33,048 nucleotides of DNA, taken from positions 1 through 33,048 of the forward strand of contig JAGCNI010000021.1 of the NCBI GenBank assembly GCA_017646015.1, in the 5' to 3' direction. A model generated the notes under the pieces. It had not been told where the DNA came from. It saw nothing but the letters and a program-made list of their open reading frames with translations, and searched no databases. This document shows positions 23,285-32,388 of this stretch, piece by piece. This stretch comes from Lentisphaeria bacterium (GTDB lineage: Bacteria; Verrucomicrobiota; Lentisphaeria; Victivallales; UBA1829). Numbering within the stretch: the first letter of the stretch is position 1; the number at the start of each line of letters is the position of its first letter. A program made the position numbers and the translations under genes.

Positions 23285-24379
23285 ATGTCTGATTCATACG
23301 CCAATGTGATCGCTATAGACGGTCCTGCCGCATCCGGAAAAAGTACTGTGGCACGGACTCTTGCAGAACGTCTTCATATTCCATATATCAATACCGGAGC
23401 CATGTACCGGGCTCTTGCATGGAAACTGATCAACAGCTCCAGAGAAATCACCTCTCTCTCTTCTGAAGATATCTCCGCTTTTCTGTCCACAACCAAACTC
23501 GCCTGTGTTGTCAATAAAGAAAGCGGACTTTTTGAAATCGAAATAGACGGAGTCCGTCCCGGCGGGCAACTTCATACCGATCCTGTATCTGCCGGAGCCT
23601 CGGCAATCGCAACGATTCCGGAAGTCCGCAGCTGGCTTCTTGATACACAGCGTTCCATGGCAGGAGAAACAAAAATCGTCATGGAGGGAAGAGATATCGG
23701 AACCTGTATTTTCCCCAATGCAAAATATAAATTTTTCCTGACAGCCTCCCCCGAAGTCCGGGCGGAACGCCGTTTGAAACAGAATGGTGGAGCCGTTGAT
23801 CCTGAAACACTCGCCAGAGTTGCGGCAGATATCGCAGCACGGGATGAACAGGATCGCAACCGCACAACAGCTCCTTTGAAACAGGCTCCGGATGCTCTCT
23901 TTCTGGATAACAGTGAGCTGGATCTGGAACAGACTATTGACGTAATTCTGAAACAAGTCAAAAAACGGGACATCCTTCTGAGCCGGAATACAGTATTGAA
24001 ATACCGTGTTCCCTATGCCGATACCGATCAGATGGGGGTGGTCTATTATGCCAACTACCTGAAATATTTTGAAATGCTCCGGACCGAAATGATGATCGCC
24101 GCCGGAGAAAGTTATCAGCAGATGGAAGAACATGGCTATGCCCTCCCCGTTATTGAAGCTGTATGCCGTTACAAAGCCTCCGCACACTTTGAAGATGTGT
24201 TGGAAATCACCGGACGGATCGCTGAGTGTAAAGGTGTCCGGGTCAAAATCGAATGTGAGATCCATTGCAGAGGAAAACTTCTGGCGGAAGGATATACCGT
24301 CCACGCATGTATCAACCGCGAAGGACGTCCCGTCCGTGCCCCGCAGACATTGATCCAACTGATGACAGGCGAGGTGTGA
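23285..24379 (+). CDS. cmk: Cytidylate kinase fused to a YbgC-like acyl-CoA thioesterase
   Basis: A 364-residue protein starting at the ATG with AAGGA eight bases upstream. Residues 1-225 form cytidylate kinase: P-loop GPAASGKST (12-20), NTGAMYRALA, then EGRDIGT and the helical lid RRLKQNGG with the conserved AARDEQDRNR. Kinase activity would phosphorylate CMP/dCMP. From about residue 236 a hot-dog thioesterase follows, with YADTDQMGVVYYANYLKYFE and KASAHFEDVLEITGRI, the signature of YbgC/4HBT enzymes that act on acyl-CoA or the acyl carrier. No stop, ATG or good ribosome site separates the parts, so this is a true fusion, apparently unusual. The nitroreductase gene follows at two bases. Confidence 0.88.
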   Translation: MSDSYANVIAIDGPAASGKSTVARTLAERLHIPYINTGAMYRALAWKLINSSREITSLSSEDISAFLSTTKLACVVNKESGLFEIEIDGVRPGGQLHTDPVSAGASAIATIPEVRSWLLDTQRSMAGETKIVMEGRDIGTCIFPNAKYKFFLTASPEVRAERRLKQNGGAVDPETLARVAADIAARDEQDRNRTTAPLKQAPDALFLDNSELDLEQTIDVILKQVKKRDILLSRNTVLKYRVPYADTDQMGVVYYANYLKYFEMLRTEMMIAAGESYQQMEEHGYALPVIEAVCRYKASAHFEDVLEITGRIAECKGVRVKIECEIHCRGKLLAEGYTVHACINREGRPVRAPQTLIQLMTGEV

Positions 24380-24381
24380 TC

Positions 24382-24954
24382 ATGGAATTCAAAGAAATCC
24401 TGAAACGCAGAACGATCCGTTTTTTCAAACAGCAGCCTCTCGCAAGAGAAGATTTCAACGCCATGCTGGAAGCGGCACGGCAGGCTTCATGCGCTTCCAA
24501 TAAACAACGTTTGCGTTATATCGTGGTTCAAACAAAAGAATTGGTAGATGCGATCCTGCCCCATACCGCTTACGCGGGACTTGTCACTCCCCGCAGAAAT
24601 CCGGAAATCAATAAAACTGCTCCCGCCGCATTCCTGGTCATGCTGGCAGAAGATACTTCCGGAAAACATATTTATGCCGATGCAGGGGCAGCCGTTCAAA
24701 GTATCCAGTTCGCCGCATGGGAACGCGGGATCGGATGCTGTTGGCTGGGATCGTTCAAGCCGGAAAAAGTCGCTGAACTGCTGAATCTCAAAGATCCCGC
24801 AAAAATCATTTACCTGATCGCAGTCGGATATCCGGCAGAAAATCCGGTCACGGAAGATATCGATGCTGACGGAAATCCAGCTTATTATCTGGATGACAAT
24901 GATACTTTGCATGTGCCGAAATTCACGGTGGATGCAATTACAGAATGGATGTAA
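24382..24954 (+). CDS. Nitroreductase-family flavoprotein
   Basis: A 190-residue protein of the NfsA/NfsB-like fold that uses FMN and NAD(P)H to reduce nitro, quinone or related compounds. Family features are the N-terminal RRTIRFFKQQPL, the FMN-facing EAARQASCASNKQRLRYIVV, and the C-terminal GIGCCWLGSF with the conserved glycine-tryptophan turn. The length is normal. The ATG at 24382 follows GAGG located within the end of the fusion gene, so the two are co-transcribed. The physiological substrate cannot be told from sequence; a housekeeping redox role is possible. Confidence 0.88.
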   Translation: MEFKEILKRRTIRFFKQQPLAREDFNAMLEAARQASCASNKQRLRYIVVQTKELVDAILPHTAYAGLVTPRRNPEINKTAPAAFLVMLAEDTSGKHIYADAGAAVQSIQFAAWERGIGCCWLGSFKPEKVAELLNLKDPAKIIYLIAVGYPAENPVTEDIDADGNPAYYLDDNDTLHVPKFTVDAITEWM

Positions 24955-24963
24955 GAATCAATC

Positions 24964-25401
24964 ATGCAGTCTGAATCGGAATTGCAGCAGAATACAGTTC
25001 AAAATAAATGGGATGTCCCCGTGAAATACACTGCATATTTCATCGGGACAACCAGTCTTTTCAATTTGATCCTTGCCGTTATCGGGTTCTTTCTGGATCA
25101 TCACAGTTTCATGATCCCCTATTTTGATCTGCTGAATCTTGCGGCGGCTTTCGCATTGACTCAGTATTCCCGTTTTGCAAGAATATACCTGCTCTGTTAT
25201 CTCTGGTTCTCTCTGATCGCCGGGATCCCTGTTTTCAGCACAGTGATCACCGGTTCCGATCTGACATTTTTCCCCCGGTTGCAGCAGATCATTCTGATCA
25301 TTCTGCGGTTCTGCTGCATCCCCTGTCTTGTGATTCTTCACTATCCCCGCACCAAAAAACTCTTCCGGGAAATGAAGAAAAAGAAAGATGCCGCTCCATA
25401 A
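24964..25401 (+). CDS. Small membrane protein of unknown function
   Basis: A 145-residue protein with four hydrophobic segments (about 22-44, 49-67, 74-95, 107-126), a short N-terminal tail rich in Gln/Ser/Glu and a very basic end (KKLFREMKKKKDAAP). It is probably an inner-membrane protein with the C-terminus inside by the positive-inside rule. The ribosome site is weak (TAAGAATC). It lies nine bases after the nitroreductase, so it closes that operon, and it ends nine bases before the convergent acetyl-esterase-like gene. No family is recognised. Confidence 0.75.
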   Translation: MQSESELQQNTVQNKWDVPVKYTAYFIGTTSLFNLILAVIGFFLDHHSFMIPYFDLLNLAAAFALTQYSRFARIYLLCYLWFSLIAGIPVFSTVITGSDLTFFPRLQQIILIILRFCCIPCLVILHYPRTKKLFREMKKKKDAAP

Positions 25402-25410
25402 CTCAAGCCG

Positions 25411-26703
25411 TTATTGTTTCAGAGAAAAACGATCCGTTTTCTGAGGAACCATAAAATGAGTTGCCCCCTGGATCCACAAAATGGATTTCTGATTGGAATT
25501 GCACAAATTGTAGAAAGCAGCAATGCCGGACGGCGGACAGAGATCATCCCCCAGCCCGGCAGAAAGAACTGTTGTGACCGAATCTTTCCTGAAACGTTTT
25601 GCATGATATGCGGCATCATAATATCCCAACGCAGCGGTATAAGCAGGGCGCATCGTGCTTTTCATACGCACAGTACGGTCTCCTCCGATATCACAACACC
25701 AGGGCATACCTGCCTGCACTGCGGTCACATCCGGATCAAGACCGCCTGCCCATATCGCCTGCAAACCGCCCTGACTGCCTCCGGTGGCAATCAGATTTTT
25801 CCCATCCCATTCCGGTAAAGTTTTCAGAAATTGCAAAGTTCTGAGAACACGCATGACCATCCCGTAAAAATAAGCACTTTCCGGATTTTTATTCTGTTCC
25901 GGATCAAGAGCATAACTGTATTTCCCGGTATTCAGCTTCTTGTAGAAATCATGATAATAAGAGGCGGGTTTTCCCAAATCATATCCATGGGTATTCAAGG
26001 TAAAAACGATATGAGAGGCAGGACCAGTTACCGGGACAGAGGGCATGGCAAGGCCATATCCGTAAAAAAGGACCTGGGCTTTCAAGGTTTTGGCTTTCGC
26101 ATTGCGGGGAACAGTCAGATATCCAGTGGCAGGACGGGGCCCGGCACAACGGAGTTTCACCGCATAAATCCGGACTTTTCCATCCTTGCAAGGCAACTCT
26201 TTCAACTCAGGCTCCATCGGAATGGCATACAGATATTTTTTCTGTCTGTTCCAGAATTCATCAAAATCAACAGGCTCTGCCAAAGCTGGTTTGATCTCTT
26301 TCATCGCAACGGCAGCACCCGCATCAAAAACAACCGGCACCTTTTTGCCTTTGACCTGATGATACAACTGATTGCCGTCCTTATCGGTCAGATAAGCATG
26401 GATCCGTACAAATCCCGGTGTATCAAGTGAAGTTTTCAGAACTGCCGCTTTTTCCGGAGAAACAAGTGTTTTCCCGGAAAATTTTTTCCCGTCATCACCA
26501 TTGCGTTCCCACACAAGCAGACATTCCTCTTTTGAAGTCTGTTTATCATTCCGGACAGTACAGATAAATGAAATTTCTTCATTCAAAAGATGATCCAGCT
26601 TTTTGTCTGCGGTTTTGATCTCCAGAGACAAAGTGGTGATTTTCTTTTCCGCACCATACAGAAAAACAGAAAACAGCAACGCAAAAATAAATAATGATCT
26701 CAT
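25411..26703 (-). CDS. Secreted acetyl-xylan-esterase-like hydrolase (AXE1 family)
   Basis: A 430-residue exported protein; the ATG at 26703 is taken over an upstream TTG and begins MRSLFIFALLFSVFLYGAE, a signal peptide. The N-terminal ~110 residues are an extra beta domain. The AXE1/acetyl-xylan-esterase alpha/beta-hydrolase part spans ~135-425: YLTVPRNAKA, GYGLAM, the nucleophile in GGSQGGLQA (~300), then GLGDDLCPP and GATHFM as probable acid and base. Such enzymes remove O-acetyl groups from sugars. It lies nine bases after the 26713-29055 gene's end and is the last gene of the operon. Its partner enzymes suggest it strips acetyl groups from a complex glycan. Confidence 0.88.
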   Translation of the reverse strand: MRSLFIFALLFSVFLYGAEKKITTLSLEIKTADKKLDHLLNEEISFICTVRNDKQTSKEECLLVWERNGDDGKKFSGKTLVSPEKAAVLKTSLDTPGFVRIHAYLTDKDGNQLYHQVKGKKVPVVFDAGAAVAMKEIKPALAEPVDFDEFWNRQKKYLYAIPMEPELKELPCKDGKVRIYAVKLRCAGPRPATGYLTVPRNAKAKTLKAQVLFYGYGLAMPSVPVTGPASHIVFTLNTHGYDLGKPASYYHDFYKKLNTGKYSYALDPEQNKNPESAYFYGMVMRVLRTLQFLKTLPEWDGKNLIATGGSQGGLQAIWAGGLDPDVTAVQAGMPWCCDIGGDRTVRMKSTMRPAYTAALGYYDAAYHAKRFRKDSVTTVLSAGLGDDLCPPSGIAAFYNLCNSNQKSILWIQGATHFMVPQKTDRFSLKQ

Positions 26704-26712
26704 AACAATCAA

Positions 26713-29055
26713 TCACTTCAGTTGGATATTGAAAGTCAATGCCGATCTGTCCGGCTCGATTTCATTCACGAAAATAATTTTTTCTGCATTCTCTTCCGAG
26801 GGTTCACCAGCAAGCAGAACTTCGACAAATGAATGGAAATAGCAGCCACCGACACCAGGGCAGTAACTCTTTACAGCCACCTGTATTCTGCCGCTCTGTT
26901 CAAACAGAGAATTCAGCTCAAACCACGGAGAAACATCACCCGCCCAGAGCCATTCTGCTTCGGTCGGTCTCTCCTGTTGAATACCATTCAAAGTGATGTA
27001 GCCCTTACGATGAAAATCCCCCTGTTCATCCAGATAACCGATCTCATGTTCTGTCTGATAGAAAGCGGTCATACAGATACACGGAGTCTGTGCGATCGGC
27101 AGGATCACTTTACAGTAAAGTTTTTTCTCCGGATCATGATGCGGCTCCCGCAGCAGACGTTGTTTTTCAACCAGCTGCAAATGAGCCATTGCCTCCGGTG
27201 ATCGTGCCGGATAACTCTGGCTGTACTGTTCTATGACCTCCGGTGTTCCGAAAAAGAGTGCACAGCATGATTTGGGCTGGATCACTCCACTGAAATGAGT
27301 CAAATCTGTCAGTTTTTTGGGAATGCCCGGAGTTGTTTCATCCGGATAGAGCAGCCAAGCCTCACCATTGATCCGGATCCCGAGTTTTTCCAAATCAAGA
27401 TCAAAATCGACCTTCTGCACAGAATCAGAGAAATTTCCCAGAATCAGCAGTGCCCGGAAATTCTTTTCATCATAAAGCATGGAATGTCCACATTCCGGCG
27501 GCACATTGACAGCACGGTTGCCGTTGTAATCATTGAATATTTTCAGATCGCATGAATCATGCATCAACTCATAGAATTTCCAGAGCGGACGAAGATAGAC
27601 ATCATTCAAACCCGGCACTTTCGGATGAGCCAGAGAAGATGACTGATGTTGAATTCCCAGCGGCGTATGCGGATATTGTCCGGTCAAAGCCATGAAAGGG
27701 ATCATGTGCGCGCTGCCGTAATGAGGAAACGCAGCAGTCCAGAAACTTCCGGTCGTAACGTACGCGCCGCTCAGAGATTCATGCATGAAACGGCTTTTGC
27801 TTAAACTGCCCATCTCTCCTTCTCCGGAAGTGTATCCGTCGATCAGTTCAGAAGTCAGTCCGACTGCTGAAGAGAGAGCTCCGGAGTGGGCAAAAAACAG
27901 ACCGTATCTTCCGATCGTTTCACGGATTTTCCGGTAAACAAGATAATGTCTTTTGAAGCGGCATGGCGGTTTGCTGACATTGAGAGCACCACCGAAATCC
28001 GCATAGACCCCGTCGTAATCTTTCCGGAGGAAATCACGGAACCAGTCACAGCAGTCTTCCACCGTGGAAAGTTCATCGACCCCGCGGATATAAAGAACCA
28101 CCCGCAGGTTCAGACGATGCGCTTCACTGATAAAATGTTCCAGTCTTTTGCGATCATACGGGAAAGCGATCCCGGAAACATCCGAACGCCAGACTTCATG
28201 CAGGATGATCATATCCGCACCAGCCTGTTTCATCAGCTCCAGTTGTCTGTCAGAAGGGATCCGGTCTTCAAAAGCATCGATCCAGTGATACATGCGGAAA
28301 GGAGGATTTCTCCGTTCTGACGGTGGGGGTGTGAAAATCCATCCCCATTGCAGCAAAGATTCCCACACATTCCGGTGATACATGGAGGCTTCTTTCGTTT
28401 GGAAATTCCAGGAAACAGTCCGTCTCTTGCCGTCACTGATGATTTCGGTACTGCGGTTTTCCATTCCCTGATCCAATGCCGGGGCATCCTCCATGAAGAG
28501 TTCAAAATACCCCCCGTTTCCGGCAGCACTCTTACAATTCCAGTTGCAAACCGGTTTGATCCCCTGAAAACGCTGGATATTTCCATCGGTATCAGCAATG
28601 GCACTGGTCATTCCGGCATCCATTCCGAATGGAGTATGGATATTGGAATATGCGCTGAAATCCAGAGGAACGGTCAGTTTGAACATATTGACCGTCACCG
28701 GATCGGGGAAACGTTCTGCGATAAAATGAGTCTGGACAAATACCGTGCCATCGTCGTATATTTCATAGCGCAGGGTCAGATAAAAATCCTTGACTGTCTC
28801 CCCGTTCTGATCTTGAAAACAGAGACGGTCGAATTGAATCCGGCAACGATCTCCGTCTTGTGTTTGAAATGGGATGATATTTTTATCCAAAACGGGTTGC
28901 ATTGTACGTCCATCCGCAGTTCCGATTTTCAGAAAGGGAGTTTCATTTTCAAGAAAAGAAATCTTTTCATGCGGATATTTCAATGCAATACGAGTGGGGA
29001 ATCCTCCACCATTTCTGCCGAATTCAATGCAGATCTTTCTGTTTTCAAAAATCAT
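26713..29055 (-). CDS. Cytosolic TIM-barrel glycosidase-like protein
   Basis: A 780-residue protein with no signal peptide. An N-terminal beta-sandwich (about 1-240) is followed by a TIM-barrel region (~260-560) of alpha-galactosidase/GH-D-like look: FRMYHWIDAFEDRI, then GADMIILHEVWRSD, VVLYIRGVD, and DGVYADFGGALN where Asp at the strand end could be the nucleophile. EGEMGSL may hold an acid/base. C-terminal beta domains (~580-780) follow, ending in a jelly-roll-like part. The exact family is not recognised; a GH36/GH31-like or DUF6259-like hydrolase is a reasonable guess. It lies 17 bases after the sialidase-like gene's stop, AGGAT gives a good start, and nine bases separate it from the esterase. 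Confidence 0.6.
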   Translation of the reverse strand: MIFENRKICIEFGRNGGGFPTRIALKYPHEKISFLENETPFLKIGTADGRTMQPVLDKNIIPFQTQDGDRCRIQFDRLCFQDQNGETVKDFYLTLRYEIYDDGTVFVQTHFIAERFPDPVTVNMFKLTVPLDFSAYSNIHTPFGMDAGMTSAIADTDGNIQRFQGIKPVCNWNCKSAAGNGGYFELFMEDAPALDQGMENRSTEIISDGKRRTVSWNFQTKEASMYHRNVWESLLQWGWIFTPPPSERRNPPFRMYHWIDAFEDRIPSDRQLELMKQAGADMIILHEVWRSDVSGIAFPYDRKRLEHFISEAHRLNLRVVLYIRGVDELSTVEDCCDWFRDFLRKDYDGVYADFGGALNVSKPPCRFKRHYLVYRKIRETIGRYGLFFAHSGALSSAVGLTSELIDGYTSGEGEMGSLSKSRFMHESLSGAYVTTGSFWTAAFPHYGSAHMIPFMALTGQYPHTPLGIQHQSSSLAHPKVPGLNDVYLRPLWKFYELMHDSCDLKIFNDYNGNRAVNVPPECGHSMLYDEKNFRALLILGNFSDSVQKVDFDLDLEKLGIRINGEAWLLYPDETTPGIPKKLTDLTHFSGVIQPKSCCALFFGTPEVIEQYSQSYPARSPEAMAHLQLVEKQRLLREPHHDPEKKLYCKVILPIAQTPCICMTAFYQTEHEIGYLDEQGDFHRKGYITLNGIQQERPTEAEWLWAGDVSPWFELNSLFEQSGRIQVAVKSYCPGVGGCYFHSFVEVLLAGEPSEENAEKIIFVNEIEPDRSALTFNIQLK

Positions 29056-29072
29056 TTTTCAAAATCCTGTTT

Positions 29073-30152
29073 TCAAACGGTTTTCCAGCAAACATAACGG
29101 AGCTGGGCAAGTTTGTTCCGGTTTTCATACCACAGGGTAATCAAACTGCCGTCCGGCAATTCTGCTGTGGAGGGATAACCGAGATCCCAACTTTCACCAT
29201 CATCCGACAGGATCACTTCTTCAGACCAGCTTTTCCCATTGTCATCACTGAATCTTACACGGTTTCCATACGGTTCTTTGCGATAGGAATATGACATCAG
29301 CAGACGGCCGTCGGAAAGTTTCAGCAAGTGAGGGGGAAATCCGTATGTCACGAGATGCGGCGTAGTCCATGAAACACCGCCGTCGGAAGATTCAGTCTGC
29401 CAGGTACAGGGATCACCAGCGGTTTCTTCCGTGTTATGATTCCGGATCTGAGCGATGATCGTACCGTCTGATGCCTGAACCTGATGAACTTCACAGCATT
29501 TTCTCATATCCTGATTCTGCGGAACAGGAATCTTTGAAATGGTTTCCCAGGTATCACCATGATCAGTGGATCTTGCACAAATCATGAAATCCCCCATCCG
29601 GGATTCAGAAGAGAACTGCGGGTCCAATTCTTTTCCGACCCAAAGCAGAGATCCGTCATTCAACAAAATCGGACCATGAACATTGTTGACAGGGACACGG
29701 AATTTATCTGACCACACTTTCCCATCGGCAGAACCGCGTTTCATGAAAAATCCATGTTCACGTTTCAGCTCTGCAAGCGTGATCTTTTCTTCAATATGAG
29801 CCCATGTTTTTGCTAAAGGTTTGACATCCGGATAAAGATACAGCTCATGTTCTGAAAAAGCGATGCTGGTAAAATAGTTCATCAGCAGAGAACCATCTGA
29901 ATCCACAATGATCCCGGCATCACGGTCATCCAACGGACCGTTCGTCAGATATTGCGGCTTGCTCCAAGTTTTGCCATAATCAGAAGAACGATACAGAAAA
30001 ACCCGTCCATAAGGGCAGACATGGGACACTCTGTTTCCGGAACAGACGACCAGCAATTCACCCTCTTTTGTGCAAATCATGGAAGGCCATCCATGATACG
30101 TAGGAGTCTCTTCTGTTTTGATCCAGCCGTCATACAATTTTTCAATATTCAT
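29073..30152 (-). CDS. BNR/Asp-box sialidase-like protein
   Basis: A 359-residue beta-propeller protein without a signal peptide. Four clear Asp boxes are visible: SSDYGKTW (56-63), STDHGDTW (195-202), SSDGGVSW (255-262) and SDDNGKSW (302-309), with a degenerate one near 141. Propeller members of the sialidase superfamily (GH33-like) remove sialic acid or related sugars, but this protein lacks a signal peptide and its catalytic Arg triad cannot be confirmed by eye, so a related exo-glycosidase or lyase is possible. The ribosome site is weak. It lies between the glycosidase-like genes in one operon, 64 bases after the 30216-32360 gene's stop and beyond a hairpin. Confidence 0.75.
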   Translation of the reverse strand: MNIEKLYDGWIKTEETPTYHGWPSMICTKEGELLVVCSGNRVSHVCPYGRVFLYRSSDYGKTWSKPQYLTNGPLDDRDAGIIVDSDGSLLMNYFTSIAFSEHELYLYPDVKPLAKTWAHIEEKITLAELKREHGFFMKRGSADGKVWSDKFRVPVNNVHGPILLNDGSLLWVGKELDPQFSSESRMGDFMICARSTDHGDTWETISKIPVPQNQDMRKCCEVHQVQASDGTIIAQIRNHNTEETAGDPCTWQTESSDGGVSWTTPHLVTYGFPPHLLKLSDGRLLMSYSYRKEPYGNRVRFSDDNGKSWSEEVILSDDGESWDLGYPSTAELPDGSLITLWYENRNKLAQLRYVCWKTV

Positions 30153-30173
30153 ATTTCGTAGAACTTTCGTTGA

Positions 30174-30208
30174 ACAACTCCCGCAGTTCTGAAAGCTGCA
30201 GGAGTTGT
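30174..30208 (-). terminator. Intercistronic hairpin with weak T-tract
   Basis: Arms of 13 bases (30174-30186/30196-30208) pair with one mismatch around a 9-base loop, just after the stop of the secreted glycosidase-like gene. No clear T-run follows on the minus strand, so it may be a partial terminator or an RNA-stability element that lowers expression of the downstream genes. Confidence 0.45.
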
Positions 30209-30215
30209 AAAATAT

Positions 30216-32360
30216 TTATTTGTTTTTGAATCGGAGTACGGTCACGTCGCCGGGGAGCACTTTTACCTGAACAGCATTATTGCTGATCGCGACCTCTTTT
30301 GCGGTACGCAGTTCAGTGCATTTTCCGAGCAGGAGAGAATCCCAGCTGACTGTAACATCCGCCACCGCAGCAGGATCCACTTTTTCAGCAGTATCCGCCA
30401 TCTTGGTAACACCTCTGTTGTTGATCAGATAAACGATCCAGCCGTCTTTGGTCTTGTTCAAACCGTACTGGATATCCCCTTTGACCTTGAAAGGAATTGT
30501 CTGAGCAGTCAAGCGGGTCAAAACATCCTGAATGTAGGGGAACTTCAGAATGCCGCGACGGGTTTCGCTGATCGACTTGGCATTCATATTGGGAACCCAT
30601 GAATCAGCACAGGCCACAACAACAGAACCTTTGCCGAGACGTTTGAGTGTCAGCAGCGGCACATTGTCTTTATTTTTCTTCAAAGCAGTTGCACCGTCCA
30701 GATAACATCTGCGGAAAATATGATTTTCCTCTCTGACATAAGAGGGGGTCACATGCAAACCTGCTGTTTTGGCAGGGATCACAGAGTTGAGCTGACCGAC
30801 ATGCAACAGAAGAGTTCCGCCGTTTTTGACATAATCCAGAAGGATATTGGTCAATTCAGGAGTAACTTTGATATCACCTGTGATGATCGCAGCTTTATAA
30901 CCGCTCAACACCTCTGCAAGATTTCTGTGTTCAGGTGCATCGGGGATGATAACATCAAACAGATCTCCATAGGGAGAGTTGAAGAGTGCGCCCTGTTCAC
31001 CACGGCGCAATGCCGGATCACGGTCATAGGCAGGAACAATGGTCGCCCAGAAAGCATCCAGAGCAAAGTCATTTCTGGTATAGGGTTTTGCACTGGAAAA
31101 TCCATTGCCGCCCCACTGAGGATAGCCCTGATTGAACGGAGTCAGAAGAGCGATCGGAGTATAGGCGACCCCCCGGTCAGGATTGGCACTGGCAAATTCA
31201 CTGAATTCCACATAGTGCTTTCCGATACGGGACAATTTATAATTCTTGGGTTTTTCCTTATCAACAGCAAGGACTTTCAGATACCAGTGTTCCAGTTCCA
31301 TCAGGTTGGCACCAGAGAAATAAGCCAGATAGAAACAACGTTTGAGCCAGGATGGTCCGACTCCGTTGTTGGAATCAAATCCCGGTTCATAGCTGGACAC
31401 CCATTTCCCGGCAGCGGTATAACCATTGATACAGCTGGCGATGTACCACATCCAGGGAATGGAATACTGACGGGCGGCACCACGGGCAAAACTCATTCCG
31501 ACCTGCCAGCGGTAATAGGTATCCCCTCCGCCGGAGTTGGATGTTTCGAGGGTGATCATCCCTGCTCCCCAATAGGCGGCAAGATGTCCCACGTTCCAAC
31601 CTGCGTGCATAAAGGAAAGACGGGAGGGATCTCCGAAATAAAGCGAAGATTTACGTTCAAAAGCCTTTTTCATACGGGCAACAAACTGATCTTTGGTTGC
31701 AGCCTTCGGAAAATCCTTCTGAATAGTCTGGGCAGTGGCAGCATCAATCTTTTTCAACTTGCTGTAAATATCCAGATAAAAAGCAAGATTGATGTATTCG
31801 TTATCCCATTCACCCATATCAAATGTAAGAAAATTGGGATGTTTTTTAAGCCATGCTTCCTCTTCTGCTTTATCATATTTATAAGTTGCCGCAGTCAATT
31901 TGAACGGGAACGGACGGGGTGCCCAGTCACGGATCAGCATCGGCTGAGAACGTTTGAACGGAGCATCCGCACTCAGGTGTTCTTCTTTTCCGAGGATATT
32001 CTGCACGGTAAAGACTTTTCCGGTGTTGTAATCCTTCATATTGTCAAACTGAGGGATCTGAAATGCCGGTTCAACAGACATCCCGCTGTTTGCAAACGCG
32101 GGATATTTGGAAAAATTCCGGATGGACTCCACTTCAGAATCCAGCGGACGGAACACACCCGGCAGGATCATTCCCTGCCAATAACGCCCCTGATTGCTGA
32201 ATCTTGCACAGAGAATACGCCAGAAATCTTTTCCCTGGATCACTTTCGGCTGCCAGAACGGGGAAATATCATAATCCGTTCTGGTCACGATCTTCGGATC
32301 ATCAGCACCGTAACAGAAAATCATACTGCAAAGAGTTGTTAAAATGAGAAATCTTTTCAT
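30216..32360 (-). CDS. Secreted beta-galactosidase-like TIM-barrel glycoside hydrolase
   Basis: A 714-residue exported protein. The ATG at 32360, with CAGGAG before it, begins MKRFLILTTLCSMIFCYGA, a signal peptide; the open frame runs 14 codons further upstream. The N-terminal half is a TIM-barrel-like region (WNVGHLAAYWGAGMITLETS, EWDNEYINLAFY). Residues ~470-570 resemble the beta-galactosidase trimerisation/GATase-like fold (LSGYKAAIITGDIKVTPELTNILLDYVKNGGTLLLHVGQ) of GH42-type enzymes. A C-terminal beta domain (~610-714; DGWIVYLINNRGVTK) follows. The subfamily is not recognised and catalytic acids are not assigned (candidates: the Glu of DMGEWDNE and LETSNSG). It lies 28 bases after the pseudopilin gene. 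Confidence 0.7.
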   Translation of the reverse strand: MKRFLILTTLCSMIFCYGADDPKIVTRTDYDISPFWQPKVIQGKDFWRILCARFSNQGRYWQGMILPGVFRPLDSEVESIRNFSKYPAFANSGMSVEPAFQIPQFDNMKDYNTGKVFTVQNILGKEEHLSADAPFKRSQPMLIRDWAPRPFPFKLTAATYKYDKAEEEAWLKKHPNFLTFDMGEWDNEYINLAFYLDIYSKLKKIDAATAQTIQKDFPKAATKDQFVARMKKAFERKSSLYFGDPSRLSFMHAGWNVGHLAAYWGAGMITLETSNSGGGDTYYRWQVGMSFARGAARQYSIPWMWYIASCINGYTAAGKWVSSYEPGFDSNNGVGPSWLKRCFYLAYFSGANLMELEHWYLKVLAVDKEKPKNYKLSRIGKHYVEFSEFASANPDRGVAYTPIALLTPFNQGYPQWGGNGFSSAKPYTRNDFALDAFWATIVPAYDRDPALRRGEQGALFNSPYGDLFDVIIPDAPEHRNLAEVLSGYKAAIITGDIKVTPELTNILLDYVKNGGTLLLHVGQLNSVIPAKTAGLHVTPSYVREENHIFRRCYLDGATALKKNKDNVPLLTLKRLGKGSVVVACADSWVPNMNAKSISETRRGILKFPYIQDVLTRLTAQTIPFKVKGDIQYGLNKTKDGWIVYLINNRGVTKMADTAEKVDPAAVADVTVSWDSLLLGKCTELRTAKEVAISNNAVQVKVLPGDVTVLRFKNK

Positions 32361-32388
32361 GAATACTCCTGAAAATGTTATTAAATGA

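Noticed and set aside
23294..24358. Minus-strand 354-codon open frame opposite the cmk fusion
   Set aside because: Fully antisense to a strongly conserved gene; composition is Cys/Phe-rich without a domain.
30720..32342. Plus-strand 540-codon open frame opposite the secreted hydrolase gene
   Set aside because: Antisense to a clear exported glycoside-hydrolase-like gene; no ribosome site or recognisable motif.
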